A stretch of DNA of 64,000 bases from Roseiarcus sp963721905 (GTDB taxonomy: Bacteria; Pseudomonadota; Alphaproteobacteria; Rhizobiales; Beijerinckiaceae), in the NCBI GenBank assembly GCA_963721905.1, contig CAVRMF010000008.1, forward strand, positions 372,001 through 436,000, read 5' to 3'. The notes below the pieces were generated by a model. That model was not told the origin of the DNA. It worked only from the letters and a program-made list of their open reading frames with translations, and did no database searches. The position numbers were made by a program, and so were the translations under genes. Shown here piece by piece: positions 51,677-61,415 of the stretch (positions are counted from its first letter, which is position 1; the number at the start of each line of letters is the position of its first letter).

Positions 51677-53466
51677 GCGACATCGCGATCGACACGGCCG
51701 CTGCTCCGGGCGCTGCCGCCCGCGAGCCGACCCCCTTCCTTTGGCACCTACTGCGGAAGCCGCTGGCTTTGGCCGCGCTCGCATGGCTCGCTGTCGTGGC
51801 CCTGTGCGCGCTGTTCGCCGCCAGATTCGCGCCCTACGACCCGCTGGACCAGGACCTGCTCGGCGTCAAACAATGGCCGTCGCACGAGCATTGGCTCGGC
51901 ACGGACGCGCTGGGCCGCGACGTCCTGAGCATGCTCATTTACGGCGGCGCTCCGACGCTCATCGGCGTCGTCCAAGCGGTTGTCGTCGCTGGGGGCATCG
52001 GGATCGGGCTCGGCGTGACCTCGGGCTATTACGGCGGCCGGTTCGACGCCATCGTCAATCAGATCGTCGATCTCGTCCTGTCGCTGCCGACGATCGTCGT
52101 CCTGCTGGCGGTGCTGGCGGTGTTCCATCACAACATGCTGGCCGCGATGGTCACGGTCGGCCTGCTCGGCTCGGCCAGCATCACCCGCGTCATCCGCAGC
52201 GTCGCGCTCGGCGTGCGACACGAGCTTTATATCGAGGCTGCGCGGATCGGCGGGCTCAGCGACGCGGCGATCATGACCCGCCATGTGATCCCGCGCATTC
52301 TCGGGCCCGTGCTCGTGCAGATCTCGCTGTTCGGGGCGGTCACCGTGCTGATCGAGACAGGGATCAGTTTCCTCGGGCTCGGCGTTCCGCCGCCCGATCC
52401 GAGCTGGGGGAATATGATCGCTGACGCCTCCGTCAACGTGAACGACTTTCCCTGGTTGCTTGTCCCTTCCGGCGGTGCGGCGGCCCTGACCATCCTCGCA
52501 TTCGGCTTGCTCGGCGATTCCGCACGCGACGCCGCTGCGGAGGGCTGGTCGCGTCCGGCGTCGGGGCCGAAACGCGCGAAAGTCGCAGCGATCGCAATCA
52601 AGCCCACAAGCGCCTTCGATCCGCAAGCCGTCCTGTCGCTCCGTGGACTGACCATCACCGCGAGCGGGGTCGCCCGACCGATCGTCAACGGCTTCGATCT
52701 CGACTTGAAACCGGGCGAGACGCTCGGCGTCGTCGGCGAATCCGGCAGCGGCAAGACGATGACGATCCTGTCGCTGATCGGCCTCTTGCCCCATGGCTTG
52801 CATGTCGAGAGCGGCGCCGTGCGCCTCGACGGCGAAACGATCGACCTCAGGGACGAGAAGCGGCTTCGTCAATTGCGCGGCCACACGCTGGGCATGATTT
52901 TCCAGGAGCCGATGAGCGCGCTCGATCCATGCTTCACAGTCGAGCATCACATCGCGGAAGTGCTTGATCGCTTCGAGACGTTGTCACGCCAACAGGCGCA
53001 TGAACGGGTGATCGAGCTCCTGCGCCAGGTGCAGATACCCAACCCGGAGGATGTGGCGCGTCGCTATCCGCATCAGATCTCCGGCGGCATGGCCCAGCGC
53101 GTCTCTATCGCCCGGGCGCTTGCGCCGAAGCCAAAAGTGTTGCTGGCGGACGAGCCGACGACCGCTCTCGACGTCACGGTGCAGAGCGAAATCCTGGAGC
53201 TTCTGAGAGGCTTGAGCATATCGCGAGGCATGGCGATCATTTTGGTCACGCACGACTGGGGCGTGGTCGCCGATATTTGCGACCGCGCGGCGGTGCTCTA
53301 CCGCGGTGATCTGCTCGAATGCGCCGACGTCGTCGACCTCTTCAACAAGCCGCAGCACCCCTATACCCGCGCGCTGCTCAAATCGAACCCGCACAGCGCG
53401 CCGGTCGGCGAGCCGCTGCCCACCATTCAGGACACGTTGGCTCGCATGCGGGAGGGCGACGCATGA
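51673..53466 (+). CDS. Fused permease (DppC) and ATPase (DppD) of peptide ABC transporter
   Basis: This 597-residue protein joins a DppC-type permease (residues 1 to about 295; HWLGTDALGRDVLSMLIYGG and YIEAARIGGLSDAAIMTRHV) with an ATPase (from about 320; Walker A GESGSGKT, Walker B LLADEPTTALD, signature SGGMAQR, and H-loop THDWGV). The fusion is seen in some actinobacteria and proteobacteria. It is coupled by ATGA overlaps on both sides. Confidence 0.95.
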   Translation: MSDIAIDTAAAPGAAAREPTPFLWHLLRKPLALAALAWLAVVALCALFAARFAPYDPLDQDLLGVKQWPSHEHWLGTDALGRDVLSMLIYGGAPTLIGVVQAVVVAGGIGIGLGVTSGYYGGRFDAIVNQIVDLVLSLPTIVVLLAVLAVFHHNMLAAMVTVGLLGSASITRVIRSVALGVRHELYIEAARIGGLSDAAIMTRHVIPRILGPVLVQISLFGAVTVLIETGISFLGLGVPPPDPSWGNMIADASVNVNDFPWLLVPSGGAAALTILAFGLLGDSARDAAAEGWSRPASGPKRAKVAAIAIKPTSAFDPQAVLSLRGLTITASGVARPIVNGFDLDLKPGETLGVVGESGSGKTMTILSLIGLLPHGLHVESGAVRLDGETIDLRDEKRLRQLRGHTLGMIFQEPMSALDPCFTVEHHIAEVLDRFETLSRQQAHERVIELLRQVQIPNPEDVARRYPHQISGGMAQRVSIARALAPKPKVLLADEPTTALDVTVQSEILELLRGLSISRGMAIILVTHDWGVVADICDRAAVLYRGDLLECADVVDLFNKPQHPYTRALLKSNPHSAPVGEPLPTIQDTLARMREGDA

Positions 53467-54317
53467 ACGCGCCCGCGGCCCTCCTCGACGTCGAGAACCT
53501 GCATGTCGTCTATCGGTCCCGCGGACGCGACGCGCATGTGCTCAACGGCGTCAGCCTGAGCATTGCGCCGGGCGAGACCCTCGGCCTCGTAGGCGAGTCC
53601 GGCTCCGGCAAGACCACGATCGGAAAGACCATCCTCGGGCAGGTCGTCGCGACGAGCGGACGAATCGTGTTCGACGGCGAGGACATCACGCACGCTTCGC
53701 GCTCGCGCCGGCGCGAACTCGGGCGCGACATTCAGGTTGTCTTCCAGGATCCCTACGGCTCGCTCAATCCAGCGCGCACGATCGGCCAGACTCTGGCGGA
53801 GCCGCTGTTGAACGATCGCAGCCTGACGCGCACGCAAATTCGTGAGCGCATTCGCGACATTCTAGAGAAGGTCGGCATGCCCGCCGATACTGCGGTACGC
53901 TATCCGAGCCAGTTCTCGGGCGGGCAGCGCCAGCGCATCGCGATCGCCCGCGCCGTGATTGGTCGGCCGCGGCTTGTTGTCTGCGACGAGCCGGTGAGCG
54001 CGCTCGATCTCTCCGTGCAGGCGCAGATCCTCAACCTGCTCAATCGACTGCAGCTAGAGATGGGCCTGAGCCTGTTGTTCATCTCGCACGATCTCGCGGT
54101 CGTTCGCCATGTCTCGCGCCGGACGGCGGTGCTCTACCGCGGGGAAATCGTCGAGGAGGGTCTCGCGGTCGAGGTCCACGACAATCCTCGCCATCCCTAT
54201 ACGAAGGCGCTGGTGGCGGCGTCGCCGGTTCCCGATCCGGTCATGCAGCGTGCGCGCCGCGCACGAATGCGGGCCGATCGGGCCGTCGACGTCGGCGCCT
54301 TGGTGGCGTCAAGCTGA
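53463..54317 (+). CDS. dppF: Peptide ABC transporter ATP-binding protein, DppF type
   Basis: This 284-residue ATPase has Walker A GESGSGKTT, Q-loop VFQDPYGSLNP, signature FSGGQRQRIAIARA and Walker B VVCDEPVSALD. The C-terminal oligopeptide-transporter extension begins NPRHPYTKALVAASPVPDP. The start at 53463 overlaps the previous stop (ATGA). Together with the fused subunit it makes a full ATPase pair. Confidence 0.95.
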   Translation: MNAPAALLDVENLHVVYRSRGRDAHVLNGVSLSIAPGETLGLVGESGSGKTTIGKTILGQVVATSGRIVFDGEDITHASRSRRRELGRDIQVVFQDPYGSLNPARTIGQTLAEPLLNDRSLTRTQIRERIRDILEKVGMPADTAVRYPSQFSGGQRQRIAIARAVIGRPRLVVCDEPVSALDLSVQAQILNLLNRLQLEMGLSLLFISHDLAVVRHVSRRTAVLYRGEIVEEGLAVEVHDNPRHPYTKALVAASPVPDPVMQRARRARMRADRAVDVGALVASS

Positions 54318-54365
54318 GTTTGTTCGGCGCGGAAATCGATGCGCCTTACGGGAGGAGTCGAGTTC

Positions 54366-55889
54366 ATGAGGTCTATCGGTTCGGCGGTTCTTCTGGCGCT
54401 TGCCAGCGCGATCCTCTGCTTCGGCCCGCCGGCTGAGGCCGCCGGCGTGCTCACCGTCGGCAATCCGTTCGCGCCGGTCAGCATGGATCCAGCCTTGTCC
54501 GGCAATGGCCGGGCCGGAACCTTCCTGATGCCTGCCTACGAACCGCTCTTGCGCACACGTCCCGATGGAAGTTTCGAGCCTGCGCTCGCCGAGTCCTGGA
54601 GCGTTTCGCCCGACAACAAGGTCGTGACGTTCAGGCTGCGCAAGGATGCGAAGTTCAGCGACGGCGAGCCCGTCACCGCGGCTGCGGCGAAGAAATCGAT
54701 TGAATATTGGGTCGGCAAGAAAGGGCCGTTCTCGACCAATCTCGCGACGCTGACGTCGATCGACGTCGTCGACGATCAGACCTTCAAGATCACGCTGAGC
54801 TCGGGCAACCCCAACGTGCTTTCGCTGTTCGATACGTATTGGCTGAGCGGCGACCTCATCAGCCCGAAGGCGATCGACGCCGGCGTCAATCTTGGCGCGC
54901 AGACCTACGGCGCCGGGCCCTATATGCTCGACGCCGCCAGCACGATCGCCAGCAAATCGTACGTCTACGTGCCCAACCCCTATTATTACGACAAGTCGAA
55001 GATCTATTGGGACAAGGTCGTCATCGGCGTCTTCGAGGATCAGAATTCCGCCATCCAGGCGATGAAGACCGGGCAGCTCAAAGTGCTCGTCAGCGACCCG
55101 CTAACGGGCCATGCCAACGAAGCCAATCTGCCCGCGAATATCCATATCGTGTCCGATCCCGTGCAATGGCTTGGCCTGTTCCTCAGCGATCGCGACGGCG
55201 TCGTGAATCCTGCGCTGAAGGACATTCGGGTTCGCCAGGCTCTCAATTTCGGGATCGACCGGGCGCTGGTCACCAAGGCGTTGTTCGGAAAGCTCGGGGA
55301 TCCCACCGACCAATTGCAGGGAAGGGGTTTCGTCGGTCATGATGACGCGATCGAGGCCAAATACTTCTACGACCCCGCCAAGGCCAAGGCCCTGCTGTCG
55401 GAGGCGAGCTACGGCAACGGGTTGGAGCTCAAAGTCGCCTATGTCCACAACACGCTCAGCAGCGTCTTCTTTCAGGCCATGGCCGGCCAATATCGGAAAA
55501 TCGGCGTAACGCTGAAGGGGGTGGAATTGCAGAACCTCGGCGCCATCGCGCCAGGGGCCGCAGAGAAGCAATTCAACTCGCTGATCGCAAACACCAACTC
55601 TGGCGTTCCCTATCTCGCCAAATTCCAGGTGCTCGACCCCAAGGGCAGCTACAACAATTACAACTCCATCGACCCCAAGCTGACGCAACTGACCGACGCC
55701 GCTTCGGCGCTGCCTGCCGACAAATCGGAGGACGCGTGGAAGGCGGTCTATGCTTATGTCGCCGATATTGCATGGTTCGTGCCGGTCTCAGCGACCCACG
55801 TCGTCTATTTCGTGACCAGCGACGTCGAGGCGCCGAAACCCGGCGCTTCGACCGTGATCGATCTCGTGCGGATGAAGCCCGCGCAATAG
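54366..55889 (+). CDS. Peptide ABC transporter substrate-binding protein
   Basis: This 507-residue SBP_bac_5 family protein has a Sec signal (GSAVLLALASAILCFGPPAEA) and the cluster's binding domain: LTVGNPFAPVSMDPALSGNG, YEPLLRTRPDGSFEPALAES and VTFRLRKDAKFSDGEPVTA. It is periplasmic and delivers peptides or similar solutes to the permease. GGGAGGAG lies 11 bp before the start at 54366. No lipobox. Confidence 0.94.
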   Translation: MRSIGSAVLLALASAILCFGPPAEAAGVLTVGNPFAPVSMDPALSGNGRAGTFLMPAYEPLLRTRPDGSFEPALAESWSVSPDNKVVTFRLRKDAKFSDGEPVTAAAAKKSIEYWVGKKGPFSTNLATLTSIDVVDDQTFKITLSSGNPNVLSLFDTYWLSGDLISPKAIDAGVNLGAQTYGAGPYMLDAASTIASKSYVYVPNPYYYDKSKIYWDKVVIGVFEDQNSAIQAMKTGQLKVLVSDPLTGHANEANLPANIHIVSDPVQWLGLFLSDRDGVVNPALKDIRVRQALNFGIDRALVTKALFGKLGDPTDQLQGRGFVGHDDAIEAKYFYDPAKAKALLSEASYGNGLELKVAYVHNTLSSVFFQAMAGQYRKIGVTLKGVELQNLGAIAPGAAEKQFNSLIANTNSGVPYLAKFQVLDPKGSYNNYNSIDPKLTQLTDAASALPADKSEDAWKAVYAYVADIAWFVPVSATHVVYFVTSDVEAPKPGASTVIDLVRMKPAQ

Positions 55890-55924
55890 CCCGCCATCGA
55901 TCCCAATCTCGGAAGGTTCTCTCG

Positions 55925-56818
55925 ATGCTCGATCCCGACCTGCAGGAAATCGACCGCAAATGGAAGGCCTCCGGCCTTCCCGATCTCTATTCCGCGCCGA
56001 CCTGCGCCGAGTGCCGCGAGCGGGCCAAAATCGCGCGTCGCGATTTCTATCCCAAGCCCCATATCGAGGTGGGCTCGATCGAAGAGGCGGCGATACCCCG
56101 CGCCGGTGGGTCAATTCCCGTCGAAGTGATCCGCCCAAAGGGCGGACCGGCGACCGGGACTGTCGTCTATTTCCACGGTGGGGGTTGGATCGTCGGAGAT
56201 CTGGACTCGCCCCGGGCCCACGCCGCCCGCATCGCCAATCAGACACATTCCGTGGTCATCAATGTGGGGTATCGGTTGGCGCCCGAGGATCCGTTCCCGG
56301 CGGGCGTCGACGACGCGGAAGTTGCGACGCGATGGGTCCACGATCATATCGCCGATTACGGCGGCGATCGCGCCAAGCTCGCAATCGGCGGCGACAGCGC
56401 AGGCGGCAATCTCGCCGCGGTGGTTGCGGTTTATTGCCGCGATCACGGCGTCAGGCTCGCGGCGCAACTGCTTATCTATCCCGCGACCAATCTGAGCAAC
56501 CGCGGCAATGCGGATGTCGAAGGCAAGTATCTCGGCCCCGACGCCGCCCGGCTCGCGCGCGACCCGCGCGTATCGCCCGCCCTGACGCCCGACTTGACCG
56601 GTCTCGCGCCGGCCATTCTCGGCGTCGGCGTCTACGACTTCCTCTATCGGGACAACATGGTCTATGCGGATCTCCTCAGGAAGGCCGGGAACAAGCTGAC
56701 GCTGCGCGAATTCCCGAGGCTCAATCATGGCTTCTTCAGCTACACAAAGGTCTCCAAGGCCTCGCTCGAAGCGGCCAATCTTCTGTGCGACGACCTGCGC
56801 CGGCATCTGCACGGATGA
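55925..56818 (+). CDS. HSL-type alpha/beta hydrolase (esterase)
   Basis: This 297-residue cytosolic enzyme is of the hormone-sensitive lipase type: oxyanion motif YFHGGGWIVGD, serine elbow GGDSAGGNLA, then VGVYDFLYRDNMVY (Asp) and RLNHGFFSY (His). It should hydrolyse short esters. It sits 35 bp after the ABC substrate-binding gene and overlaps the next gene (ATGA), so the imported solute may be an ester or a related compound. Confidence 0.94.
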   Translation: MLDPDLQEIDRKWKASGLPDLYSAPTCAECRERAKIARRDFYPKPHIEVGSIEEAAIPRAGGSIPVEVIRPKGGPATGTVVYFHGGGWIVGDLDSPRAHAARIANQTHSVVINVGYRLAPEDPFPAGVDDAEVATRWVHDHIADYGGDRAKLAIGGDSAGGNLAAVVAVYCRDHGVRLAAQLLIYPATNLSNRGNADVEGKYLGPDAARLARDPRVSPALTPDLTGLAPAILGVGVYDFLYRDNMVYADLLRKAGNKLTLREFPRLNHGFFSYTKVSKASLEAANLLCDDLRRHLHG

Positions 56819-57276
56819 GCGCTGAGGCCGATCTCGCGACCGGGATCGCGCTCGTTCCGCCGCGTGCGGAGTTTCTCTATGAGGCGATTGCCGATATCGG
56901 CCAGACGATCTCGCTCGGCGCCTCGCCGCTCGGCGAACGGCGGATGGTCAACATCCTGGGCGGCCGCTTCGCTGGACCAGGGCTCAAGGGTGTCGTGCTT
57001 GCAGGAGGCGCCGACCGCCAGCTCGTTCGGGCCGACGGGGTCACGGAGCTCGACGCGCTTTACGAGATGCAGACCGACGACGGCGCTGTTTTAACCGTCA
57101 ACAATCGCGTGCTGGTCGACTCGAACGCGCCGTCGGCGCCGCGCTACTCAAAGATTTCGATCCAGGCGCCAGATGGCCCCTACGCCTGGCTGAACCGGCT
57201 CGTGATCATCGGCTCCCTGGCGAGCCTGCGGCCGCAGCGCGAAGGGGTGCTGATCCGGGCGTTCAAGCTGGTCTGA
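56815..57276 (+). CDS. DUF3237-family protein
   Basis: This 153-residue protein has LYEAIADIGQTISLGASPLG, GERRMVNILGGRFAGPGLKG, LLADGADRQLVR-like GGADRQLVRADG and DALYEMQTDDGAVLTVNNRV. It has a UPF0311/DUF3237 beta-barrel look. Function is not established. Its start overlaps the esterase stop, so the two are probably cotranslated. Confidence 0.92.
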   Translation: MSAEADLATGIALVPPRAEFLYEAIADIGQTISLGASPLGERRMVNILGGRFAGPGLKGVVLAGGADRQLVRADGVTELDALYEMQTDDGAVLTVNNRVLVDSNAPSAPRYSKISIQAPDGPYAWLNRLVIIGSLASLRPQREGVLIRAFKLV

Positions 57277-57314
57277 GAGCAAACTCCGCCGGGCGCCGGC
57301 AATGAAGCCGCGTC

Positions 57315-58280
57315 TCATCGTCCGAGCACGCCCCTCCGCCAGGCGACGATCGTGGCGTTCACTTCGTCGGGCTTTTCTTCCTGCGTCCAGTGGCCGCACT
57401 CGCGCACCAGATGCTTTGTCAGATTGGGGACGAGAGCGTCCATGCCGGACGGAGGAAGCTGCGTCGGGTCGAGCTCGGCCGTGATCATGAGTGCCGGCGC
57501 GCGCACGGTCCGGTCGCGACCGGCTGCGTTTTCCCAGTTGCGGGTAATGTTGCGATACCAGTTAATCCCGCCGGTGAAGCCGCTCCGCCTGAAGGCCTCG
57601 ACGAACACCTGCCGCTCCGCCTCGGACATGATCGGCGTCCGGCGGTCTTGAGCCGCGTCGTAGGCCTGAGCGAAGCTGATGAAATCCTGGTCGGCGCCCG
57701 GCCCCGCGCCGCCGGCTTCTTCGCCCGGCGGGAGGGGACGGCGAAGAAACGCGTCGAAAACTTTCTCAACGTTTTCGGCGAGGATTCGGTCCGGTTCGCG
57801 GCTGTCCTGGAACTTGACGATATACATGCGCTCGCCGAACCTCGCGCGAAGCATCGATATGGGATCGACCGGCGCGCGCTTCACATGCGGCGTGTTGAGC
57901 GAGACGACGCCAGCGACCCGGTCCGGATAGCGCAGGGCCGTCTCCCACACGACATAGCCGCCCCAGTCGTGGCCAACGACGATCGCCTTGTCGATCTTGA
58001 GATGGTCGAGGAGCCTGATGACATCCGCGGCCAGACGGTCGACGGAATAATCATCGACCTTTGGCGGACAGTCGCTCGCGCCGTAACCGCGCTGGTCGAG
58101 CGCGACGGCGCGAAATCCGGCTTCGCTCAGCCCCTTGATCTGGCGGCGCCAAGTGAAGGCGATCTCTGGCCAGCCGTGGCAGAGCAAGAAAGGGGTCGGA
58201 TCGCCCCGCGTCCCAGCATCGTAGAAAGCCAGCCGGACTCCCTTCGTCTGAGCGAACTGAAGGGGCGGCATCTCCATCAT
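57315..58280 (-). CDS. Alpha/beta hydrolase, epoxide hydrolase-like
   Basis: This 321-residue cytosolic enzyme has FLLCHGWPEIAFTWRRQIKG, ALDQRGYGASD and the nucleophile elbow VVGHDWGGYVVWE with Asp, as in soluble epoxide hydrolases and fluoroacetate dehalogenases; ITAELDPTQ and ECGHWTQEE supply acid and His. It lies 18 bp downstream of the acyl-CoA ligase gene, so the two form an operon. Confidence 0.94.
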   Translation of the reverse strand: MMEMPPLQFAQTKGVRLAFYDAGTRGDPTPFLLCHGWPEIAFTWRRQIKGLSEAGFRAVALDQRGYGASDCPPKVDDYSVDRLAADVIRLLDHLKIDKAIVVGHDWGGYVVWETALRYPDRVAGVVSLNTPHVKRAPVDPISMLRARFGERMYIVKFQDSREPDRILAENVEKVFDAFLRRPLPPGEEAGGAGPGADQDFISFAQAYDAAQDRRTPIMSEAERQVFVEAFRRSGFTGGINWYRNITRNWENAAGRDRTVRAPALMITAELDPTQLPPSGMDALVPNLTKHLVRECGHWTQEEKPDEVNATIVAWRRGVLGR

Positions 58281-58298
58281 CGCGAGCGTTCCTAGCGC

Positions 58299-59999
58299 TC
58301 ATCCAGCATGGGCGCGCGCTTCGTACTCGCGCAAGTCTTTCTTCGAGATCTTGCCGACCGGGGTCTTCGGCAGTTCGTCGCGCAGTTCCAGCGCGCCGAT
58401 CATTTCGTGCTTGCCAAGGCGGTCTTTCAGGAACGCCTTTAGTTCGTCGAGCGTCAGCGGCGGCGCGCCCGCTTTCAGCTTGACGAAGGCCTTGGGGGTC
58501 TCTCCGCGATAGGCGTCGGGGACGCCGATGACGCTGACCTCCTCGACTGAAGGGTGCTGGTAGATCGCCTCCTCGATGTTGCGGGGATAAACATTGAAGC
58601 CGCCACAGAGCAGCATGTCCTTGGTGCGGTCGACGATATAGACAAAACCGTCCTCGTCCATGAACCCGACGTCGCCGGTGCGGAAGAAGCCGTCCGCTGT
58701 CATCGCGTTCGCAGTTTCTTCCGGTTTCTTCCAGTATCCCTTCGTCACGTTCGGGCCCTTGACGCAGATTTCGCCGCGCTCGCCACGGGCGACCTCGCGA
58801 TCGGGGTTCGCGACGTCGATGAATTTCATCTGAATGCCGGGGATTGGAATCCCGCAAGAGCCGGGCTTCACCGGCCCGGTGCGCGGCGTGAACGTGCCGG
58901 TCGGCGACGTCTCGGTCATGCCCCAGCCCTCAGTCAGCCGGCAGCCGGTCAGCTTTTCGAAGCCTTGCTGGACGGCAAGCGGCAGGGGCGCGCCGCCAGA
59001 AGAGCATAATTTGAGCGAGGAGAAATCCATCGTCGCCACGCCGGGCAGGTTGAGGATTGCGACATGCATAGTCGGCACGCCGGCGAAGACGGTGATCTTC
59101 TTGAGGACGATGTCTTTCGCCGCCGCGGCCGGATCGAAACGCGGATGAAGGACAAGTTCGGCGCCAACGCGAAACCCGAGAATGAGGATCACCGAGAGCG
59201 CGTAGATATGGAAGAGCGGCAGGACGCAGAGCGTACGCTCCTTGCCTTCCTCCAGCGCGGCCGTCTCGGTGTGCGCCGTCGTCTCCATATATTGCGCGCA
59301 GGCGGCGGTCAGATTGGCGTGGGTCAGCATCGCACCCTTGGGCGAGCCGGTGGTGCCGCCGGTATATTGGATCACCGCCAGCGCGTCCTTAAGGTCGCCG
59401 AGCGGATGGGCCTCGAAGCGCCCGTCGTTGTCGAGGAGATCGCGGAACGCGATCCGGGTCTCGTCGTATTTGACCTCGGACAACATGCCTGCCGCGGTCA
59501 TATGCGCCTTGACCGGACCCGGCGCGAGCGCCCATTCGGCGAACTCGCCGACGATGAGCCTCTTCAGCCGGGTCGAAGCGAGCAGCTTCTCCGCCTGCGG
59601 ATAGAGCGAGGCGACGTCGAGGGTCACGAGCGTGTCGGTCTCGCTGTCCTCGATCTTGAACTCGAGCCCGCGCAGCGCCTCGAGCGGCGAATTATTGACG
59701 ACCGTCCCGCCGGCCTTCAGTACGCCGAAGAACGCGATCACATAGTGCGGGGTGTTCGGCAGATAGAGGCCGACATGCACGCCCGGCCCGACGCCGAGCT
59801 TCTGGAAGCCCTTGGCGGCGCGGTTGGCCAGCGCCTCGAGTTCAGAATAGCTGATGCGCCTGTCCATGAACTGCAGGGCCGGAAGCGGTCCGAAACGCTC
59901 GGCGGCCGTGTCGAGCACGCTCTGCACGGATGAGATGTCGAGCGGCGCGTCCCAGCGCACGCCGGGCGGATAGGACTTCACCCAGGTCTCAGCGTTCAT
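58299..59999 (-). CDS. fadD: Long-chain fatty-acid-CoA ligase
   Basis: This 566-residue AMP-forming ligase has the P-loop-like YTGGTTGSPKGAMLTH, core motif GWGMTETSPTGTF, and the C-terminal RTKDMLLCGGFNVYPRNIEE and lysine in LPKTPVGKISKKDLR. It activates carboxylates to CoA thioesters. It is the first gene of a minus-strand operon with the hydrolase at 57315. Confidence 0.95.
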   Translation of the reverse strand: MNAETWVKSYPPGVRWDAPLDISSVQSVLDTAAERFGPLPALQFMDRRISYSELEALANRAAKGFQKLGVGPGVHVGLYLPNTPHYVIAFFGVLKAGGTVVNNSPLEALRGLEFKIEDSETDTLVTLDVASLYPQAEKLLASTRLKRLIVGEFAEWALAPGPVKAHMTAAGMLSEVKYDETRIAFRDLLDNDGRFEAHPLGDLKDALAVIQYTGGTTGSPKGAMLTHANLTAACAQYMETTAHTETAALEEGKERTLCVLPLFHIYALSVILILGFRVGAELVLHPRFDPAAAAKDIVLKKITVFAGVPTMHVAILNLPGVATMDFSSLKLCSSGGAPLPLAVQQGFEKLTGCRLTEGWGMTETSPTGTFTPRTGPVKPGSCGIPIPGIQMKFIDVANPDREVARGERGEICVKGPNVTKGYWKKPEETANAMTADGFFRTGDVGFMDEDGFVYIVDRTKDMLLCGGFNVYPRNIEEAIYQHPSVEEVSVIGVPDAYRGETPKAFVKLKAGAPPLTLDELKAFLKDRLGKHEMIGALELRDELPKTPVGKISKKDLREYEARAHAG

Positions 60000-60148
60000 C
60001 GGCTCCTCGCGTTTCCTGCCAATTCTGACGGGCGCTTATCGCCGGATTGCCGGAGCGAGGCAATGGCCCGCCGGATTCGTTGCGTCGGCCCCTCGCCGCG
60101 TGCAGGATCGCCCTTAAGGCGGGACGGTGTCCCCTGGAGGATTGAGCG

Positions 60149-60859
60149 ATGACAAACGACAAAGCTCCGGTTTGCGCTGTCGTCGGAATCGGTCCCGGCA
60201 ACGGCGAGGCGTTCGCCCGGCGGTTCGCGGCGGACGGCTACGCCGTCGCGCTGCTCGCGCGCCGCGTGGACCTGAGCGAGCGGTTGGCGAAGGAACTGCC
60301 GCGCGCCAGGGCCTATGGCTGCGACGTCGCCGACGCGGCTTCGGTCGCGGCGGCGTTCGAGCGGATTCGCGCCGATCTCGGCGACGTCGACGTGCTTATT
60401 TTCAACGCCGGATCGGGTGTCTGGGGCACGATCGAGGACGTGTCGCCGGAGGATTTCGAGCGGGCGTGGCGGGTCAATTCGCTCGGCCTCTTTCTCGCCG
60501 CCCGGCAGACAATTCCCTCGATGCGCCGGCGCGGGCAGGGGGCGATCATTGTCGTCGGCGCGACTGCATCGCGCCGCGGTGTCGCCGGGACGGCGGCCTT
60601 CGCCCCTGCAAAGATGGCGCAGAAAGCGCTCGCCAAATCGATGGCCCGGCATCTGTGGCCTATTGGAATCCACGTCGCGATCATCATTGTCGACGGCGGG
60701 GTTCGGTCTCCGGCCGCGCGGGCGCGCTCGCCCGGCCGGCCGGAAGACGCCTTCATCGCGCCCTCGGGCGTCGCCGACACCGCCGCTGCTCTCGTCAGGC
60801 AGGACCGCTCGGCCTGGAGTTTTGAGGTCGAGGCGCGGCCCTACGCCGAGAAATGGTGA
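60149..60859 (+). CDS. SDR-family protein with Tyr-to-Phe in active site
   Basis: This 236-residue Rossmann protein has VVGIGPGNGEAFARRF as a modified cofactor motif, DVLIFNAGSGVWG, and the catalytic Lys in AFAPAKMAQKAL, where tyrosine of the YxxxK motif is phenylalanine. The last motif reads IIIVDGGVRSPAA. Reduced or altered activity is likely; this pattern recurs in one atypical SDR group. The ATG follows TGGAGGATTG. Confidence 0.92.
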   Translation: MTNDKAPVCAVVGIGPGNGEAFARRFAADGYAVALLARRVDLSERLAKELPRARAYGCDVADAASVAAAFERIRADLGDVDVLIFNAGSGVWGTIEDVSPEDFERAWRVNSLGLFLAARQTIPSMRRRGQGAIIVVGATASRRGVAGTAAFAPAKMAQKALAKSMARHLWPIGIHVAIIIVDGGVRSPAARARSPGRPEDAFIAPSGVADTAAALVRQDRSAWSFEVEARPYAEKW

Positions 60860-60984
60860 AGAAGACGCAGAGCAACGCGGCCGGGCGCGTGAGTTGCCGG
60901 GCGTCGGCTTGACTCTCCGTTGATTCACGGCCACCATCTGATGTTTCAAGATCCTCGATTTGAACGATCATCGGGAGGGAAGCT

Positions 60985-61389
60985 ATGAGCACGAAACTCT
61001 TTCTGACGATCACCGCCGTCCTTGGAATTTTGTACGGGCTGGCGTTTGTGTTCATCCCTTCGTAGATCGCGCCGATCTATGGCGTTCCAGCCGACCCTCA
61101 TACGGTCCTCGAAGTCCAGTTTTTCGGGTCCGCGCTGATATGGGTTGGTGTCGTGTCCTGGCTCGCCAGGGATTTTCGTGATTGGGACGCGGTCAGGGGC
61201 GTGCTGATCGCCACTGTGATCGGTTGCATTGTCGGCGGCGGCGTCAATCTCCTCGGCACGTTCCAGGGGCTGATGAACGGCATGGCGTGGAGCTCCACCT
61301 TGATTTACGCCTTGCTGCTGGTCGGGGCTCTCTATTGCCTCTCGGCGGGACCCGAAGCGAGCAGGCTCGCGGCCGGGCCTGCGCGATGA
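60985..61389 (+). pseudogene. Small four-helix membrane protein with in-frame TAG
   Basis: Read through, 134 residues encode four transmembrane helices: LFLTITAVLGILYGLAFVF, then (after codon 27) VLEVQFFGSALIWVGVVSW, LIATVIGCIVGGGVNLLG and STLIYALLLVGALYCLSAG. Codon 27, TAG at 61063-61065, stands between FIPS and IAPIYGV where glutamine (CAG) is expected. AGGGAAGC precedes the ATG. Family not recognised. Either a nonsense mutation or a suppression case. Confidence 0.78.
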
Positions 61390-61415
61390 CCGCATAGCCG
61401 GCGGCCGCCCGCTTT

